Shown here in pieces: positions 23,401 through 34,131 of a stretch of 64,000 bases of DNA. Positions within the stretch are counted from its first letter, which is position 1, and each line of letters starts with the position of its first letter. The stretch covers positions 5,952,001-6,016,000 of the forward strand of contig OZ023275.1 of NCBI GenBank assembly GCA_964007475.1, written 5' to 3'. The stretch is from Hybos culiciformis (taxonomy: Eukaryota; Arthropoda; Insecta; Diptera; Hybotidae). Below the pieces are notes generated by a model that saw nothing but the letters and a program-made list of their open reading frames with translations, was not told the origin of the DNA and made no database searches. The position numbers and the translations under genes were made by a program.

Positions 23401-25708
23401 TTATTTTTGATTGAGTTTCACATCGTGAATGATAATGAATAATTGTTTTGTTAAATAAATAATTGTTATAAATTATTTTTGGAAAAATTTAATTGAAATT
23501 TTCAAACAGTTAATATTTACTTTATAGACTAGGATCTGAGATAACTAAATTCAAATTTTATTGCGCAATGAATAAGAGATAATATATTCATTAATATTCG
23601 CATCATCAAAAAATAAATTTCGTGCATTTGAATTATAAAAAAATAAATTGGCAAATATTAATCTAAAGAATTGTTAATGAATTATTCTGATTAGTACTAA
23701 GATTGATACCACGACAAAACAATTCAACTATCTTTCAATAATGTCATGTAGAATTCTTGAAATAAATGCTACAATAGAATTTCATACATTTCCTTAAGAA
23801 TCACATGAATGAAATCATAATATAGAGCAGTTAATTGTTTGTTGCGTACGTAAAATTGCGAAGTAAACTTTTTGATCGTTTTGTATAATAATGTTATTCG
23901 TAGGCCCCCTAAATTAAGAGGCTCATGTCAATAGGCCGTCCTGAATTAAAAACAAAGCTAAGCTTATTCTCAGATTTTCTTCAAATCAACCATCGAGCCT
24001 GCCGTTAAAAAATTTAAATAAATCTATCTTCTTATTCCTTAACCTAAATAATATTAAAAACGACATATTTCAAAACACTTTATTATATCATTAGTCAACA
24101 TTTTCATTCTTTTACAACGCAATTTAAATCAGATTTTTTTTTTGACCAAAATACGAATAATTAAATTAAGCATTAAACAAAAACCTTTAATTTTTTTTAG
24201 TAATAAGAAAATATCTCAATTATCTTAAAAAAGAATAATAAATTCAGTGCCTTTGTTTTTTTGGTTTTTTTTTTTAACTCAAGTTTAAATCACGGTACGA
24301 TTTCTTTCACCGCACGAACTATAAATATTTATCTTAATTAAGAATTTTTTTCACACACAGCTAAATTTTAATTTTAATTTTTTTTTGTTTTTGTCTTAAA
24401 TTATCCAGATGTAAACCAAATTGTTCTAATTAATTTTTTTTTTATATGTACATACTACATAATATAATATAATTTTTTTATTTAAATTATTTTCCTCCAT
24501 ATAATATATAAAATAAACATAATGAAAATTATAAAATTAGAACAACCAAAAAAAAAATTTTTAGATTTAAATAAAATTCAATAAAAATTTATATTTTATT
24601 ATTTTTGTAATTACATAATTTTCATTAAAAAATTATTTAGTTTTAAGTTGTAACTATATGCAATGAAAACTTAGGTTAGAAATTTTTTTTGTTTAATATT
24701 GATTTTATAATAACCTTCTGCTACACTGTGATGCTGATGCTGCGAAACTAGTAATATTATTTTAATTATATAATAAAAGTGTCCGATTTGGAAAAAAAAC
24801 AACGTTAATGAGCTTAAAAACAACCTTAATGTTTCGATAACACAATAATAATAATAATAATTGTAATAAGAAAAACAGAAAGCAAATAATAATTACAATA
24901 AAATTTGAATACTTCACGGAAAATTAAAAGTGATTTTTTTTTTAATTATTTTTATTTTTTTTTTTTATAGAAATTCGCTAAATGAATTTTGAACAAAAAC
25001 TGAATGAAAACAACCAAAATTAAAAAAAAAAATATAAATACTTTTTTTTTGTATTTTATAAAATGAAAAATCTCATAATTATTTGATTATTATAAAAAAA
25101 AATTTCATCTACAATGAAAAAATTTAATTTCCACTTAAAAAAGGAAGAGTATAATGTTATTTTGATAAATTTATAGAGAAAAAAAAATTGGAAATTGTGT
25201 ATTATTGGTTATATTGTTTCTCTAAATGGCAAGACCTGTCCAAATCTCTGCTGTATCATTATAATGAATTCATCATGCTTTAAATTTTTAAAATATTGCC
25301 TTGCATGCAATGAGATATTAAATTTTATAATTTTTATTCTGAACAGCTCGAAAAATTGACCTGATGATGTTTTTTAAAAACTTTAATTCGTAGAATATCA
25401 AAATCAAGATGGAGAAAAAATCACTAAAACAAGGGTTATCGTTTTGAAATAAATTTAGATAAAATAAAATAATAAGAACAAGTCTGAATAGATTCGTCAT
25501 AGTAATATTCATAATATTTACAATATTCATAATACGTTTTATTCAATTATCATATGTACAAGTACATACACTTTTTGATTCATTTAAGTATTTGCAAGAA
25601 AATTTTTATAGCAGACATTCAATACAATGACTTTTCAATCATCACATTATTTTTTAAAAGAGTATATTCACATTGGGTTTGTAAACACTATTAAACATTA
25701 ATTCAAAC
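20481..25708. other. AT-rich noncoding DNA upstream of the split gene
   Basis: The promoter of the minus-strand gene is expected to the right of 20480 but cannot be placed. A short GC-containing motif ACACGACGACGACGAGAGAA at about 21371-21390 is the only local feature. At 23890-24010 a mixed-composition patch (GGCCCCCTAAATT, AGGCCGTCCTGAATT) has no open frame of note. Confidence 0.4.
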
Positions 25709-26070
25709 GTCCCAAAATTTGATTGTAGAGCCGTTTTAGATTATTTTAAAGTTTAATTTAAAAAAAACATTTCATTCACAACCTCAGGAATGTTTCATAG
25801 TTTAAAATGACATAAACTTTTTAGAATCGGTTAAGGCTAAGTGCTCGAAATCTATTCTAAACCATTTTGTGACACATACCAATGGTTTTGAAGAAATTTC
25901 GAGCACTTAGCCTTAACCGATTCTAAAAAGTCTTATACCCTTTTAAAGTATCTAACAGTTCGGAGGTTGTGAATGAAATGTTTTTTCTAAATTTAACTTT
26001 AAAATAATCTAAAACTGCTTTTCAAAAAAAATTTGGGACAAAAAATTTAAACTGGTACCAAGTCCCCTTA
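25709..26070. mobile_element. Palindromic MITE, copy 2 (opposite orientation, left end truncated)
   Basis: This copy is closely similar to the 10583-10978 element but reversed. Its left arm carries the CTCAGGAATGTTTCATAG variant that copy 1 has in its right arm, and its right arm carries the ACAGTTCGGAGGTTGTG variant. The right terminus GGTACCAAGTCCCCTTA is intact. The left side starts at GTCCCAAAATTT, and the last 25 or so bases are replaced by unrelated sequence. The hairpin loop region (about 25860-25885) keeps the GTGACACATA-type sequence seen in copy 1. Confidence 0.85.
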
Positions 26071-29000
26071 ACTCGTACACGAATTTGTTTATTTATTTAT
26101 ATATTTCTTTACCATTTTCGACACTCTCGTAGACCCACTTTACGTCATCACAGCGAGCTGAAATTTGGCAAACAGATTCATGTCGCGTGACAATTGAATC
26201 CATCAAAATTTGAACCGGAAATTTCCATGGAAAACCCGGAAAATCGGGAAAAATCATTTGAAAGTTTGGTACAAATTTGATTAGTGATAAATCCGTTTCA
26301 GGAAAAATGCAAAGTTTTCCGATTTTTCCGAAAAAAATTTCCGGGATTTTCTGACTTTTCCGGAAAATTTTCCGTTAAAAAAGTTTTCAAATTATGCAGG
26401 ATTAAGTTCATTATCAACTGGCATCATTACTTTCTTACCGAGAATGGTGAGAATCTGAGTCCACCTATGTGTGTGAAGAAAAAGTTATTTTATACTTTTT
26501 CATGCGGCTTGTCCTCAGTTTTTTTGAAAACTCGTTTTTTATTTATTTTTAAACATTATAAATAAAATTATAAATATATTTATGTATAGCTCTCTTAAAA
26601 TTAAGATTTATTTATAACGCAGTACACTGTATCTTATGTCTCCGTCTTACTGCAACCTTAATTTTTGTAAATCAGTGCGGGAATTTTTTTTTATGTAATG
26701 TTTATGTTAAAATCTAAAATTTTTGCAAAATACTTATTATACTTACTTTTACGTAAGTATATCTATATATTTTAGGAATTAGGTTTTATTTTATAAAGAA
26801 ATTTTCACGCAGGCCGCAGGGTTCCAGACGACCGTCTGCTGATCTCATAATAAATAATTATACGTAATTTCCGCAAATCTTAGTTAATATTATTATATTC
26901 CTCAGCAGGTCATTTTTCATATAAATAAGTATATAGAATAATTTACGTATAAAACGAACAATTTGAGGTTTATATGTAACATAAATATAGATTTTTATTA
27001 GATGTTTTCCATATTTAAATCAATAAATATTCTAAAAAAAAACTAAATATTTAATATTCGTACATACATTATGTTCATAAATGTACTTGTACAATAGTAC
27101 ATTGTACATAAAATAACACTATTTTTATTAGTTTGAATCATTCGATGGTGTAATTATAAAATGAGCACAAATACGATATAATGTTTTGAAAATTATGATG
27201 AGTATAAAATAATTGGAGGAATAATATGGAATAAAATTAATGTAAGCAAAAAAAATGAGAAAAAGCCGAATACAAATATAAAGTCTACTATTTTATTTGT
27301 ATTTGGTAAAATGTCTGGAGTAATAATGTATTTTGATGATATGCACAAATACTCGTCTAAAAATTCAAATCTGACAAATAATTTTTTACTTCAATGAATT
27401 GTCAATAATATTGCATATAGTAAGCTCTTCGTCGCTTTTTTACTGAAATTCGTTAAGTCATATTATTTAATTAATCCAAAGGTTTTACAATTTAAAGATA
27501 TTTTCTTCTTTTTTTTTAAATTATTATAAAAATTTTTATCTGGAATGTAATTAAAAGAAATTAATTCTTAGTTACGGATAATATAAAAATAACATTCTAT
27601 GTAAATATAAGAAACAAAACAAAAACGGAAATAAAATAGAATGTTCATAAACGCTTCTACACAAAAAAAATTTGGCATAATAAGATTTTTTTATATACTG
27701 TTATAAGGTAATATTATGCCTACTTTTATATTTGTGTTAACGATTATAATATTCTTTTATTTTTGCGTAAAAATAACCCTCATTAAAACCAAATTATTTT
27801 ATTCATCTCTGGTGTAAAATATAAATAATATACACTAATTTTAACTATTTGTGTTTTTCTTTAAGATATTTTAGTTCATTTCTGTGATGTAGAATGACAA
27901 GAAAATATGTAAAAATAATTGTAAATGATATTTAATAATAATAATAATAACTTGTAAACTTTTATGATAAAAAAAGAGAGGAAAACTAAAATTATATATA
28001 CATAGCTACTTTCAAGGATTATTTTTCAGTTTGATAATTTTTTTCATAATAGAACATTATGACTTTCAATATATTCTAACAACATAATTATAGAATAAAT
28101 GTTTCATTTGTAATTAAGCCTTTTAAAAACATAATAATTAATTGAATTTTCTAATGAAACTTTTATAATAATAACCCTAAATTTGAACAATAATTTGGAC
28201 GTCTTCCCAATTTATATATTCTTCAAAATTAACATCTTACGAAGAAAATACTTTAAAAACTTTTCAAGAAAAATTGTGCAAGTTTTTGAATTCATGTGAA
28301 AATTTGCCAAATCTTTAAGTTTATAGCTAAATCTTTATATATATATATATGGCTTTTGTGCTAACATTTTAGCTGATAATGGTGGCTATTATTAGCATCA
28401 AACACACTACTTCATTAAAGTTTGATAGTATTGAAAATAGTTATTTCTAACTTTGATTGTTCGAACCCGAAAGTCGAAAATGTATGTTTGTTTTTCTTTA
28501 GGTATTTTGATTTCTGACTGTATAATTTATACGAATGTGAGTTTAATATAATAAAATAATATGAAAATTGTCTTAGCATTTAAATGACAACTTAATCTTC
28601 TGGATATAAAAATAAATTATAAATTCAATTTACACATTTTGAAAACAATATTATATTATTGTCGAAATAAAAGTATAAAATGGATCTTAAAACTCAATAT
28701 TAATAATCGATGAGAGAAAAAATGAAACCGCTTGTATACAGGTGAATTATTATTAATAAATTTCACATAAATCAATAGCAGCAAAAATACAAGGATATTT
28801 TAAAAAGAAATTTTGAAATTTTTCTTTTATATAGTGATAAATTTAAACAAAAAAGTGTCATATATTTTCAAATTGAATTAAAATTTACGAGCCAGCAAGA
28901 AACATATTTTTTAAAATCTCTGTCCTTCAATTTCAATCAAGGATAATGTTTAATGTCATTTAGCATTAAGCTATGGGATATATTTTTTTTTCCCGCCATT

Positions 29001-31482
29001 AATATTGACAAACATAATTTATGATATCTCATTTTCTTATTGTTATATTCAGATTTCACGGTGATTGATTTTCTGTTTTTTTTTTTTTACGGTGGTAGTT
29101 GAGGTTTTTCCTTGTGACAATTAAGTTTCATAAATATATAATTTTCACACTGATTGAGTCATATTTTATATTTAGAATTTAAAAATATTAACAATGAAAT
29201 TTAAGAAAAATATAATTTCACGTTTCATAAAATAAATTTAAATTTTTTTTCTGAGAATGTCATAAATTCTTATTCGGAAAAAAATTTTTAAATCATTTTG
29301 AAATAACTTCCAGACAATTTATCCTGGAAAAAAAAATGTCTAAACAAAGTTTGTTTGAATATACATATATATTTTTAACTTGACAAAAAAGAAATTAATG
29401 TTCAAGAAAAAAATGAAAGAATAGGCTTGAATAATAGCGGCGAATTGGTATTATAAAATTAATAACTTTTTATGCTTCTTTGCACTTAGACTTGTAGTTG
29501 TTAAAAAAAATTTTCTTTGCTATATGAAATTTTGATGTTCTGGAATTTTAAACAAGATAATCATGTTTCTTGAAATTTAAAATTAGAAACTTATTTTTTT
29601 TTAATAAAAATTAAGAAAAACTTTCAACTAATTAATACACATTCTGATTCTTTATTTATTTGATCACTTTCAAAAAAAATTTGGAGGTTAGAAATCTACA
29701 TTCTTATAGGAAATACACAAATCATAAATGTCATGCATGAAATATTTTTTTTGTTCAAATTATATAGTTCATATTATACTTATCATCATTTTACTTTATA
29801 GAACCAAGTCATAAAAATCAAAAATTTTAATTAAAAAAAAGAAAAAAAAAAAACACGATAGAAAATTTAAATTTAAACCCATGGCAAATTTAACTCAATT
29901 TCCAGACATTTTTTTTATACCACACGCAATGAACAGTTTTAAATGAATAATTTTCCTTTTAATAAATAAAAATGAAAGCAAATGGAAAAAAGGGAAAAGA
30001 TAATTGAACTTTTAATTGTTTGTTGTTTTTAAATGGATTTTTTTTTCTGGAATTCTATAAAAGTTAAATGATCCTTTACTGACAAGCACGAGATGATAAA
30101 TTTTCTCTCAGCTTAATCTGTTTTTCATTGTTATACATTTTTATTTGAATATATACTTAAATGTTCGTTCCTTTTTATGCTCAATTTGAAAATTCTGAAT
30201 TTTTCGCATTTTAATTTCAATTAACAAATCATTACAATACGAAACTTTTTAAATTATTATCATTGCATTTTATGTACTTTTTGAAAAAAGGATATGCATA
30301 ACCGTTAAAATAAAAATTAAAACATTAAATTTATTAATTGAAAGGTAATTGGAGTTGAAGTTCAGGGGTTCATCGGCTGTTAGACATGAAGTTTTTATAT
30401 AGATTCGAAAAGAACTGAAAGTTGATATTGGTTTAGTTATAATGTGGACCGAAACTGATAAGAAAAATCGATATAAAATACATTTAATTTGCCTTAAATA
30501 TGTCTTCAATAACTTGTAATATACAATATCATAAAATTATAAAAATTAATATACCCTCATATTATAAATTTGTTTACTAATAAGTTGGCAAAGTTCGTAT
30601 TTAAGTCTTTAGGAATCTGAAATAAAATTCTATCCAAAGTAAATGTAATAATAATAATAATAATCAATCTCTTATAATCATATAACAATAGAGCTAAAAA
30701 AAATTATGCAAAAAAAAACATCGTCTATGCCTCTATGGATTTGAAAACTATAAATTCATTATTATTCAATTTTTTAAAAGAAATATTAAAAGCTAAATTT
30801 CAGTCGCAAAATATAAATAATAATTTTTATTACTCAACAATTTTATTTTGATGAAAAGAGCTTGAAATACCGCAGAGAGATGAGAGCTCTTGCATATGTA
30901 AATGTCTAAAAATCCTTCTTTTTTTAAAAGGGTAACATTTTTTATTTAATTCTTCCCATGTATTTTCATGTTGATCTTACTATAATTACGTTACGTTGTT
31001 GTGAAACATATAAAAGTATGTGTTGTAATGTCGAATTTAAACTGACTGAGCAATGCCAAAAAATAGTTTTAAACAAGAAAGTGAAAAGACTGAAAGTCCC
31101 AAGTTATAATTTTAGAGTTGTGTGTTTAGAATTGGACACATAAGATCGGTTCAGGATATTATATATACATTTCTCCAAATATTGATAAAAAAGGTTTAAA
31201 CTCATAGTATTCCATAAATAAATTTAATTTGAATCTTAAAAATAAATGTAAATATTTTAATGAAAATATTTTATCGTTCCATTAAATTCACGGACTTGTT
31301 GAGCTCATTTTAATTTACAGTCTTTTGGAACAAAAATTAATTTTCAGGTACTGTTTTTATTTTAAGGAGGATATTTTTTGTTCGTTAATAAAAATTTATT
31401 TACCATAAACGTTGGCAATATATTGTCTTTAAAATACCTTTTATTCTAAAATAAAGTAAATATATATTTTTTTTTTTTTAAG
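26071..31482. other. Noncoding DNA with a GC-richer unassigned patch at its left
   Basis: From about 26095 to 26560 the composition is more balanced and includes GCGAGCTGAAATTTGGCA and several CCGGAAATTTTCC-like runs in both orientations. It looks like a dispersed repeat directly beside MITE copy 2, but I see no terminal repeats. The rest is AT-rich with simple repeats only. Confidence 0.4.
28333..28351. repeat. (TA)n microsatellite
   Basis: About eight TA units occur in AT-rich noncoding DNA. Similar short runs occur elsewhere: (TTTA)n at 15316-15334, (AAT)n at 24844-24861, 27934-27950 and 30649-30664, and (AAAT)n near 37755-37771. Confidence 0.8.
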
Positions 31483-31485
31483 ATA

Positions 31486-32174
31486 ACTCTAGAAAGTTTT
31501 TGATGTAAAATTACGTCGAATATCGATGGAAATTTGTTACCACCATCGAAAATCAACGTAAATTTACATTGCCTAATAATTACTCAGTTTTTTCGTAAAA
31601 TAAATTAAGTTGTAAAGAGTTATTCGATGAAGACTTTAAGCAAGTGAAAATAAATAAGAATAAGTCCGGGTAGATTTACACCCTGAGGTTTAAAATTTTA
31701 TCTTATAGTACATTATGTTGTTTGGACTTACACTCTGTGGTTTATAAAATTAACACATAGAGGGCAAATTAAATCCACAGAGTCTAGGTTTACACCACAG
31801 AAGGTAATTTATACTGTGTGGTTTAAAAATGGATTTACCTTTCAAGCAATGTGGTTTCAATTCACACAATATGGTTTAATATTGTCAATCGTAGAGAGTA
31901 AAATTAAATCTGTAAGCATACCGTCAATGGTTTATATATTTGAGTGTGAATTAACACCCTTTTGGCTAAACTTTCACTCTATTTAAATTTTTGAGCAAAC
32001 ATTTGTAAATCTACCTTTATTTATAATATAAAAAGTAAACAATTTTGCCTAATTTTACTCTCTTTTATATTTTTACACCTTTATTGATTGAATTTTAAAT
32101 AAGGAGCGTAATTTTACATAAAAAATTATTATTATCGTAGCAAAATTACGACAAAACTATTTATTTTCTAGAGT
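31486..32174. mobile_element. 689-bp element with CTCTAGAAA ends and degenerate internal repeats
   Basis: The left end is ACTCTAGAAA and the right end, complemented, is also ACTCTAGAAA. Both are flanked by ATA (31483-31485 and 32175-32177), consistent with a TA or 3-bp target duplication. A second inverted match, ATGTAAAATTACG, lies about 15 bases inside the left end and about 45 bases inside the right. Between the ends are variants of a unit like TTTACACNCTGTGGTTTA (about 31675-31960), repeating roughly every 40 bases in both orientations. No transposase relic is seen. I read it as a non-autonomous DNA element; the family is not recognised. Confidence 0.6.
31675..31960. repeat. Degenerate periodic repeat, TTTACACNCTGTGGTTTA type
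   Basis: Variants such as TTTACACCCTGAGGTTTA, CTTACACTCTGTGGTTTA, AATTTATACTGTGTGGTTTA and CAATTCACACAATATGGTTT recur with interspersed inverse copies (AATCCACAGAGT, TACACCACAGAA). The spacing is uneven, so it is an old array of short motifs and not a clean satellite. It fills the middle of the 31486-32174 element. Confidence 0.65.
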
Positions 32175-32969
32175 ATAATTTAACCCACATATATTTTGAA
32201 CACTAAAAGTTGGTTTACAAAATTTTAAAATCGACATGGTATTTTTTTTATGTCTGAGTTTATTTTGATTTTATTCAGCTTTTAGTCGGGTGATTATTTG
32301 AAAGTCACAACTTTCTTTACTTTCAAAAAATCTAAAATAACTGGTTGATATTTTGTTAGCTTATGTTAATATTGGAAAGGAATTGAAAAGAAATTATATA
32401 TATTTATATATCAATCACAATTAGGATATATAAAAATATATGTTTTCGACTCAAATTGAAAAGATCTGGAAAAGTTAATTTTTTAATTGCTTCTTTGATT
32501 GGTTAAAAACATGAAATCGAAGTAAAATATTAAAACATTTAATGTATAGATTCTTGAATTTTTTAACACAAAGTTTGAGGCATGAATATACAATTATTTA
32601 AGACTTATGAAATATGTATTTCTTATTATTACGAATAAATGTTATTTTTAAATTTAGGTAGTGCTTATTAGTTCAATGATTGTATTAAAAAATTTTAAAC
32701 GAATATCCAAGCGTGAATTTTCATGAGAATCTTTAATTTTTTTTTTGTTTTTTTTGAATCTCAAATTCCTAGTCTAAATTTGACACGACATAATATTTTA
32801 ATATTTGAAATTCACAATAACAAAATAGATTAGAAATTTGAAGTTTAGTATTTAAAATTATTTTATGGTGAAGCCCTAATATGGTTTTCCATTTAATTTA
32901 GATTTCAAACTCAAATACAATCTATTTTGTAAAATATTTATAACGTATTTGCGTAATATATTCAAGATT

Positions 32970-33022
32970 AAACCTAAAACCTAAAAGCTAAAATCTAAAA
33001 CCTAAAACCTAAAACCTAAACC
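32970..33022 (+). repeat. Interstitial telomere-like array, unit CCTAAAA
   Basis: About seven head-to-tail copies of ACCTAAA, with two variant units (AGCTAAA and ATCTAAA), form a 53-bp array. The unit resembles telomeric repeats (canonical insect CCTAA, plant CCCTAAA) but matches neither. It may come from repair of a break, from a telomere variant, or from simple slippage. Confidence 0.75.
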
Positions 33023-33849
33023 TTCACTCAATGCATATTTGAACTTTAAACTATACTATACTTTTTATCTTTAATTTTGTATAATATAAAAGTGTTTAAA
33101 TTGGTTAGACTGCTGTGTATTCAAGGATTTTTCAGAATTGGTTTCTTGATTTTTTTTTTCATGATTAAAGAAAATTTTATAAAATAAAATTCATGATACA
33201 CCATTTTATGAAGATAATATAGTTAATGTTAAATAAAAATGTTATTATTATTTCCAAGTAATTTAATTTTTTTTCCTTTAAATTCATTCATTTTGCACAA
33301 AAAAAAAAGAACATTATTGCAGCTAACAATTTTCTCTCAATTGTTTTAATGTTAAAACTTTGTTGCACAAAAGAAAACTCATTAAAAACTTATACATTTT
33401 AATTATATTTGATGAAGAGTGTGTGTGTGAAAAGATACAAAGTTTTCGATTTTTATATTTTATTATATAGTGTTGAGAATATTGAAATCTTGTTGATAAT
33501 AGAGTGCAGATAATTATTATTTAAGTTCTTATTTTATTTTATTTTTTTTTTTAACTTATACATTGAATTTAAAATAATTGTTTTATTAAGCAATTATAGT
33601 AAATTAAATTATTTATTAATTGAATGATTTGTAGGAGTCCCAGTGTTTCTTGAATCTGTTTCTATTTTTATTTGTGTCACTTTAAAACTTTAATTTTGTA
33701 TGTATACTAAAAATATTGTTTCCAAATTTTAAACACATTTTCAAATTTAAACTCCTATAAACTTAGAATCACTTTATGAGAATATTTTACATTTATATAA
33801 AAGTTTTTTCTTATTTGTTCTTCATATTTGCGAAGCAAATATAATTTAA

Positions 33850-34131
33850 CATTATTCTTTGAAAATAGTTAAACAAACAAATTCTGCTTCAAAAACTTCG
33901 AAATCCACACACGGCATCAATTTTAATAATTTTCATTTGTTTGTGGCGACCGACGACGATTGTGCCGAAAATAATAAGAAATTGGACAAAATAAATTATA
34001 TACTTGCTTACGACTTTCAATTGTTGATAAAAAAAGACTATCCACGCCAGAAAAACTATAAGAAAATTAATTTGTATCCGCATATGAAAGCTTTATCCCA
34101 GCCCCTCTGGTCTATTCCCATATTTTTATAA
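33850..34131 (+). CDS. Uncharacterised open frame, possible exon or decayed gene fragment
   Basis: A 93-codon frame ends in TAA at 34129-34131. It has no early ATG, so it would have to be a spliced exon (an AG at 33867-33868 could serve as acceptor) or a gene remnant. Codons such as GCG, ACC, GAC, CCG and CCC stand out from the AT-rich flanks. The peptide contains NFNNFHLFVATDDDCAEN and ends SQPLWSIPIFL. Its middle is rich in Lys, Tyr and Asn, with no membrane segment or motif I recognise. In DNA this AT-rich about one open frame of this length is expected by chance in the whole window, so the composition is the main argument. Confidence 0.25.
   Translation, partial: HYSLKIVKQTNSASKTSKSTHGINFNNFHLFVATDDDCAENNKKLDKINYILAYDFQLLIKKDYPRQKNYKKINLYPHMKALSQPLWSIPIFL

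Noticed and set aside
26447..26472. 26-nt minus-strand micro-exon (reads VDSDSHHS) between CACACATAG and GTAAGA
   Set aside because: Good borders but too short, and it lies within a probable repeat.
26284..26565. 93-codon plus-strand frame
   Set aside because: It starts with a non-ATG codon, lies in a repeat-like block full of TTTTCCGGAAAA-type sequence, and shows no domain.
31320..31347. 27-nt plus-strand micro-exon between TTTACAG and GTACTG
   Set aside because: It is too short to support without transcripts, and no neighbouring plus-strand exon is in phase.
33420..33430. Short GTGTGTGTG run
   Set aside because: It is trivially short and has no structural context.
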